In this document: positions 61,136 through 64,000 of the stretch, one piece after another
How the letters are laid out: each line of letters starts with the position of its first letter
Position numbering within the stretch: the stretch's first letter is position 1
Assembly: GCA_937921035.1 (NCBI GenBank)
Contig: CALEUL010000051.1
Coordinates: 1-64,000 of the forward strand
Direction: 5' to 3'
Length of the DNA stretch: 64,000 nt
Source: an uncultured Porphyromonadaceae bacterium
GTDB lineage: Bacteria; Bacteroidota; Bacteroidia; Bacteroidales; Muribaculaceae
Notes under the pieces: model-generated
The model's database searches: none
What the model was told of the DNA's origin: nothing
Seen by the model: only the letters and a program-made list of their open reading frames with translations
Translations under genes and position numbers: made by a program

Positions 61136-61160
61136 ATAGTCAACGAATTTATTAGCCGAT

Positions 61161-61697
61161 ATGCGAATAATACGAGGAAAATATGGACGGCGCCGCTTCG
61201 ATGTGCCTACAAACATCTCGGCCCGACCGACCACCGACTTTGCGCGTGAGAACATTTTCAATGTAATCGAAAACTACATAGACCTTGAAGGTCTTGACGC
61301 ACTTGATATTTTTGCCGGCACCGGTGCCGTGAGCTTCGAATTCCTCTCCCGAGGATGCCGCAGCGTAACGTCGGTAGAGAAAGCCGCCACACAGCAGAAA
61401 TTCATAACCAAAGTTGCCCGCGAACTTGGCGACTCGAACCTGAACCTTGTGCGCGGCGACGCCCTGCGCTACATCTCGGCAGCGCCGCGCTCGTTTGATG
61501 TTATCTTCGCCGACCCGCCATACGATATGGACGGTTTCGCCGATATACCTGGCGCCGTGCTTAACTCGGGCCTCGTAAAATCAGGCACACTGTTCATTAT
61601 CGAACACAACAAAACGCACGATTTCAGCGCACTCCCCGGATTTCGCGAGCACCGTGCCTACGGCTCGGTCAACTTCTCAATCTTCATCGTACCCTGA
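61161..61697 (+). CDS. rsmD: 16S rRNA (guanine966-N2)-methyltransferase
   Basis: Methylates G966 of 16S rRNA during ribosome assembly. The 178 residues include the start 'MRIIRGKYGRRRFDVP', 'RPTTDFARENIFNVI', SAM motif 'LDIFAGTGAVSFEFLSRG' (about 48-65) and the catalytic 'FADPPYDMD'. The length is normal. It begins 25 nt after the glycosyltransferase gene. Confidence 0.95.
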   Translation: MRIIRGKYGRRRFDVPTNISARPTTDFARENIFNVIENYIDLEGLDALDIFAGTGAVSFEFLSRGCRSVTSVEKAATQQKFITKVARELGDSNLNLVRGDALRYISAAPRSFDVIFADPPYDMDGFADIPGAVLNSGLVKSGTLFIIEHNKTHDFSALPGFREHRAYGSVNFSIFIVP

Positions 61698-61707
61698 GGT
61701 ATACCCT
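61696..61707. terminator. Weak hairpin between convergent rsmD and hepT
   Basis: A short GAGG/CCTC hairpin overlapping the rsmD stop, followed by A+T-rich sequence. May serve both directions. Confidence 0.35.
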
Positions 61708-61716
61708 CTATTAAAA

Positions 61717-62067
61717 TCAGATATCGTCAGGATTTTCAATCAACTGATTGATTTCCGATTTCAACAACGGCAAATGATTTATTACAATTGCCCAAATTAA
61801 ATCTTCTCTAAGACTATCATAACCATGTATGAGATAGTTACGAGTATTTACTATTCGACGTGCCGAGGTAATAGGAATATCAGGATTAATTTTAAGAACA
61901 CGATTCATCGCCTCTCCGATTATCGCAATCTCCCATTGGACGGCACTTCGGAAACAAAGATCTTCGCAAAAAGCCTTGAATTCTTTTGGTCGTGAGGCAC
62001 AAAACAATTCAATGTGAGATATGCTGTTCAGAATATCCTCAAGCGATTTCTTAACTTGATCATCCAT
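61717..62067 (-). CDS. hepT: HepT-type toxin (DUF86), module 1
   Basis: A 116-residue helical protein of the HepT family (HEPN fold), whose members are RNases paired with a MntA nucleotidyltransferase. The RX4HXY signature is present as 'RNYLIHGYDS' near residue 76. The preceding 'IIGEAMNRVL' is also typical. In the studied systems MntA attaches AMP to the tyrosine of this motif and silences the toxin. It overlaps the mntA gene by 8 bp. About half identical to the second HepT at 62378-62713. Confidence 0.9.
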   Translation of the reverse strand: MDDQVKKSLEDILNSISHIELFCASRPKEFKAFCEDLCFRSAVQWEIAIIGEAMNRVLKINPDIPITSARRIVNTRNYLIHGYDSLREDLIWAIVINHLPLLKSEINQLIENPDDI

Positions 62068-62359
62068 AAATCAAGCGTTTAGTATTATTGAGTTCCGTGC
62101 GGAAATAGGGATTTTTAATTGCTGTCTCATCGATCAAATCCACTTTACGGCCTAACAATTGCTGCAACTCGTCGATAAAATCGAAAAAAGTCAAAAATAA
62201 ATCAGTAATTTCATCATAATGAAAAACCACAGAGAAATCCACGTCGCTGTCGTCGTTGAAGCGCGGAGTAAGGATTGAACCGAAAACCCACAGTTTTGCA
62301 ACCTTGTACTTCTTGCACAAGGCCACAATCTTGTCGATATTCATTTCTATCAGCTTCAT
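62060..62359 (-). CDS. mntA: MntA-type nucleotidyltransferase antitoxin, module 1
   Basis: A 99-residue minimal nucleotidyltransferase. 'VFGSILTPRFNDDSDVDFSV' carries the GS and DxD metal and nucleotide-binding residues. The first 42 residues are identical to those of module 2, but the C-terminal half differs. Start: ATG at 62359, or five codons later at 62344 (see the module 2 entry). It follows hepT of module 2 after 18 nt, so all four genes can be one operon. Confidence 0.88.
   Translation of the reverse strand: MKLIEMNIDKIVALCKKYKVAKLWVFGSILTPRFNDDSDVDFSVVFHYDEITDLFLTFFDFIDELQQLLGRKVDLIDETAIKNPYFRTELNNTKRLIYG
62236..62359 (-). repeat. ~124-bp near-identical block shared by the two mntA genes, copy 1
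   Basis: From the antitoxin ATG to just after the DVDF codons, the DNA matches 62886-63009 with about two substitutions by my reading. Sequence on both sides has diverged. Confidence 0.85.
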
Positions 62360-62377
62360 ATTAGTAAAATAATCTAT

Positions 62378-62713
62378 TCATTCCAGCAGTTTTTCTACTT
62401 CCGCTTTGAGGAGCGGTAAATGTCGCACAACGATTCCCCACATAATATCATCAGTAACGCTGTCGTAACCGTGAATCACATAGTTGCGCGTATCAACGAC
62501 TCTTCGGGCCGCTGTAATTTCTATCTCGGGCGCGAGTTTTAGCAACCTGTTCATTGCTTCGCCAATTATTGTTATGTTGCGCTCGACAGCGCGACGCAAA
62601 CATAAATCCGACAGATAAACGTCGTACCGTTTAGGACGAGATTCAAAAAATGAATCTATTTCCAAAATGGCATTCCGAATGTCCTCAAGGGTCTTATTTA
62701 CCGAACGCTCCAT
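62378..62713 (-). CDS. hepT: HepT-type toxin (DUF86), module 2
   Basis: 111 residues; same family as module 1 with 'RNYVIHGYDS' as RX4HXY signature. 'IIGEAMNRLLKL' and 'HLPLLKAEVEKLLE' align with module 1, but overall identity is only about half. It overlaps mntA of module 2 by 16 bp. Confidence 0.9.
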   Translation of the reverse strand: MERSVNKTLEDIRNAILEIDSFFESRPKRYDVYLSDLCLRRAVERNITIIGEAMNRLLKLAPEIEITAARRVVDTRNYVIHGYDSVTDDIMWGIVVRHLPLLKAEVEKLLE

Positions 62714-63009
62714 AACAACTTGCGGGTTTCATCAACTTCAGCGCGAAAGAAACGGTTTTTAATCGACTTGTCAACTACCATATCAACTTTTCGCCCAACG
62801 ACAGCCTCAATTTCATGAATAAAGTTGAAAAAATTATCTGCATAATCAAGCAACTCAATTCGCTCGTCATCGAAATCAACAAGGAAATCCACGTCGCTGT
62901 CGTCGTTGAAGCGCGGGGTGAGGATTGAACCGAAAACCCACAGTTTTGCAACCTTGTACTTCTTGCACAAGGCCACAATCTTGTCGATATTCATTTCTAT
63001 CAGCTTCAT
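62698..63009 (-). CDS. mntA: MntA-type nucleotidyltransferase antitoxin, module 2
   Basis: 103 residues from the ATG at 63009. The predicted transcription start from the consensus promoter at 63017-63047 is near 63012, so either the message is leaderless or the true start is the second ATG at 62994 ('MNIDKIV'), which has an A-rich leader. The catalytic GS and DxD are in 'VFGSILTPRFNDDSDVDF'. After that the sequence departs from module 1 ('LVDFDDERIELLDYADNF'). An upstream frame extends to 63069 but crosses the promoter. Confidence 0.9.
   Translation of the reverse strand: MKLIEMNIDKIVALCKKYKVAKLWVFGSILTPRFNDDSDVDFLVDFDDERIELLDYADNFFNFIHEIEAVVGRKVDMVVDKSIKNRFFRAEVDETRKLLWSVR
62886..63009 (-). 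repeat. ~124-bp near-identical block shared by the two mntA genes, copy 2
   Basis: Partner of 62236-62359. The match ends abruptly at the antitoxin ATG and just inside the gene after the DxD motif. Confidence 0.85.
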
Positions 63010-63016
63010 ACCGTCG

Positions 63017-63047
63017 CAAATATAAGCAATAATAGTTATATAACAAA
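63017..63047 (-). promoter_or_regulatory. Promoter of the MntA/HepT cluster
   Basis: Minus strand: -33 TTTG (63047-63044), 19 nt, -7 TATATTTG (63024-63017). Its start point lies within a few nt of the first antitoxin ATG. No equivalent stands before module 1. Confidence 0.8.
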
Positions 63048-63141
63048 CAAGCGAACTCAGATCAGTCAACCAAACACGTGTTATATCGTTTTTGGTTATC
63101 TTTTGACTAAATAATAATGTATAGTTTCTATAGCCTTCAAT

Positions 63142-63831
63142 TTATTTCTTTTTCTTCTCCCTTTCTTTAAATGGCTGAACACTCTTTAATCCATCAATAT
63201 GCTCAAACAATTGTGGCTCTACATTTGCCATCATTGGATCAAGAATGAAATCAATTCCTTCTCTTCTTGCTAATTTAGCTGCGGGGACAAAATCAGAATC
63301 CCCAGAAAACAAAACGATTTGATTCACAAAACGTTTCAGGGCCAAAGAAGCTATATCCACACCGATTTTCATATCTACGCCTTTTTGCCTCACAGATAGG
63401 AAAACATCATCTTCAGTTAAATCATTTAATGTAATTTTTCCTTTAAGCAAGTCTTGTGTCGCAGATGGACGAATCTCCCAATTGCCATTATCTTTTAATG
63501 TACCAACTCTTAAGGCAACTTTTCGCTTCTTCTTCAATGCCTCCATTAATTCGGTACGGAATTTATATTCTGGAGTTTTACTAAAATCAACAGCTTTCTT
63601 GCTTATTGGATTATGAGCTTTCTTTCCCAATGGCATGCAGTCATAATAGAAAATGCGATATAAAATATTGCGTTTTCCAACATGTTTATGAGCCATTGCG
63701 TACATTATATCTGCAACTTGAGCACCGTTCAGCTGGCGATTTTTGTTATAAAGAGTATTAAAACGTTTTATAAAAAATCCGCCATCTATAAGTACGGCAA
63801 TTCTAATAGGAGGCAAGTTTTCGTTAATCAT
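63142..63831 (-). CDS. NYN-domain (LabA-like PIN) protein
   Basis: A 229-residue protein of the NYN/LabA-like branch of PIN-fold ribonucleases. Acidic residues that would bind the catalytic metal are visible in 'AVLIDGGFF' near the N-terminus, 'KGVDMKIGVDIASLAL' (about 150-165) and 'LFSGDSDFVPAAKLAR'. The tail is strongly basic ('PFKEREKKKK'). The ATG at 63831 is used; a TTG seven codons upstream is possible. Targets are unknown. It stands alone, with its own promoter, next to the toxin-antitoxin cluster. Confidence 0.85.
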   Translation of the reverse strand: MINENLPPIRIAVLIDGGFFIKRFNTLYNKNRQLNGAQVADIMYAMAHKHVGKRNILYRIFYYDCMPLGKKAHNPISKKAVDFSKTPEYKFRTELMEALKKKRKVALRVGTLKDNGNWEIRPSATQDLLKGKITLNDLTEDDVFLSVRQKGVDMKIGVDIASLALKRFVNQIVLFSGDSDFVPAAKLARREGIDFILDPMMANVEPQLFEHIDGLKSVQPFKEREKKKK

Positions 63832-63858
63832 AAAAACAAATAAAAAGCTCAAGGGTTG

Positions 63859-63905
63859 GCGTATCCATTATCAAGAACTAGCGGCGGAGCTGCTATCGGA
63901 TACGC
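63859..63905 (-). promoter_or_regulatory. Leader hairpin before the NYN gene
   Basis: Perfect 8-bp arms GCGTATCC (63859-63866) and GGATACGC (63898-63905) enclose a 31-nt loop in the 5' leader. It could be a control or processing element. Confidence 0.4.
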
Positions 63906-63930
63906 GTTGCCATGAGCGTAATCGTGTTTG

Positions 63931-63962
63931 CAAATTTACGATTAATCTATTATACAAACAAA
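63931..63962 (-). promoter_or_regulatory. NYN gene promoter
   Basis: Minus strand: -33 TTTG (63962-63959), 20 nt, -7 TAAATTTG (63938-63931). Predicts a leader of about 95 nt. The window ends shortly after with A+T-rich sequence. Confidence 0.8.
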
Positions 63963-64000
63963 TTTTTTCGCAAAAAGTTTTTCTAATCAATTATCGAAAG

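Overview
The window is a chromosomal segment of a Bacteroidota bacterium, order Bacteroidales, and most like a gut Muribaculaceae lineage. Three things point there: a SusC/SusD outer-membrane pair, promoters of the Bacteroidota form (TTTG, 19-20 nt, TAnnTTTG) with A-rich rather than Shine-Dalgarno leaders, and Bacteroidota-specific families (fused SecDF, DUF3822, an HsdR-N-like protein divergent from holA). The family-level placement is inference. Most of the window is ordinary core genome.

Layout. 1-820: decayed coding fragments, the first resembling an immunity-type (Imm11/DUF1629-like) C-terminus. 945-5583: parC, a predicted outer-membrane protein and an S41 protease lipoprotein as one operon, followed by a small gene broken by an in-frame amber codon. 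5997-19261, minus strand: the transcription/translation superoperon tRNA-Thr, Tyr, Gly, Thr, tuf, tRNA-Trp, secE, nusG, rplK, rplA, rplJ, rplL, rpoB, rpoC, driven from a consensus promoter at 19319-19349 and containing hairpins before rplK and rpoB. 19534-26968: OmpB-like protein, HsdR-N-like protein, holA, PBP1A, tRNA-Leu, a TSCPD protein and a subtilase. 26969-28076: a dense array of palindromic repeats. 28077-34557: susC, susD and a surface lipoprotein, with no glycoside hydrolase nearby. 34869-45180: acetyltransferase, type II NADH dehydrogenase, glutamate dehydrogenase, hexapeptide acyltransferase, calcium P-type ATPase, SecDF. 45365-54776: a probable operon of PatB-type aminotransferase, aroA, a Cys-rich membrane protein, a metal ABC permease, a large TPR protein, a beta-barrel and a glycerate kinase. 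54889-55061: two tRNA-Asn genes.

55165-55752 is the most unusual part. A decayed IS200-like (Y1/RAYT-type) transposase is bounded by inverted copies of a three-hairpin unit. The same unit occurs twice in the 27-kb array, with the same hairpin lengths and spacing but changed and mostly compensated stem sequences. I read this as a mobile structured-repeat family, possibly mobilised by this type of transposase.

55850-61697: a RelA/SpoT paralogue, DUF3822, flippase, glycosyltransferase and rsmD; the flippase and glycosyltransferase sit, with their own promoter, between DUF3822 and rsmD. 61717-63009: two tandem MntA/HepT toxin-antitoxin modules whose antitoxin 5' halves are almost identical while the rest has diverged. 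63142-63831: a NYN-domain protein with its own promoter and leader hairpin.
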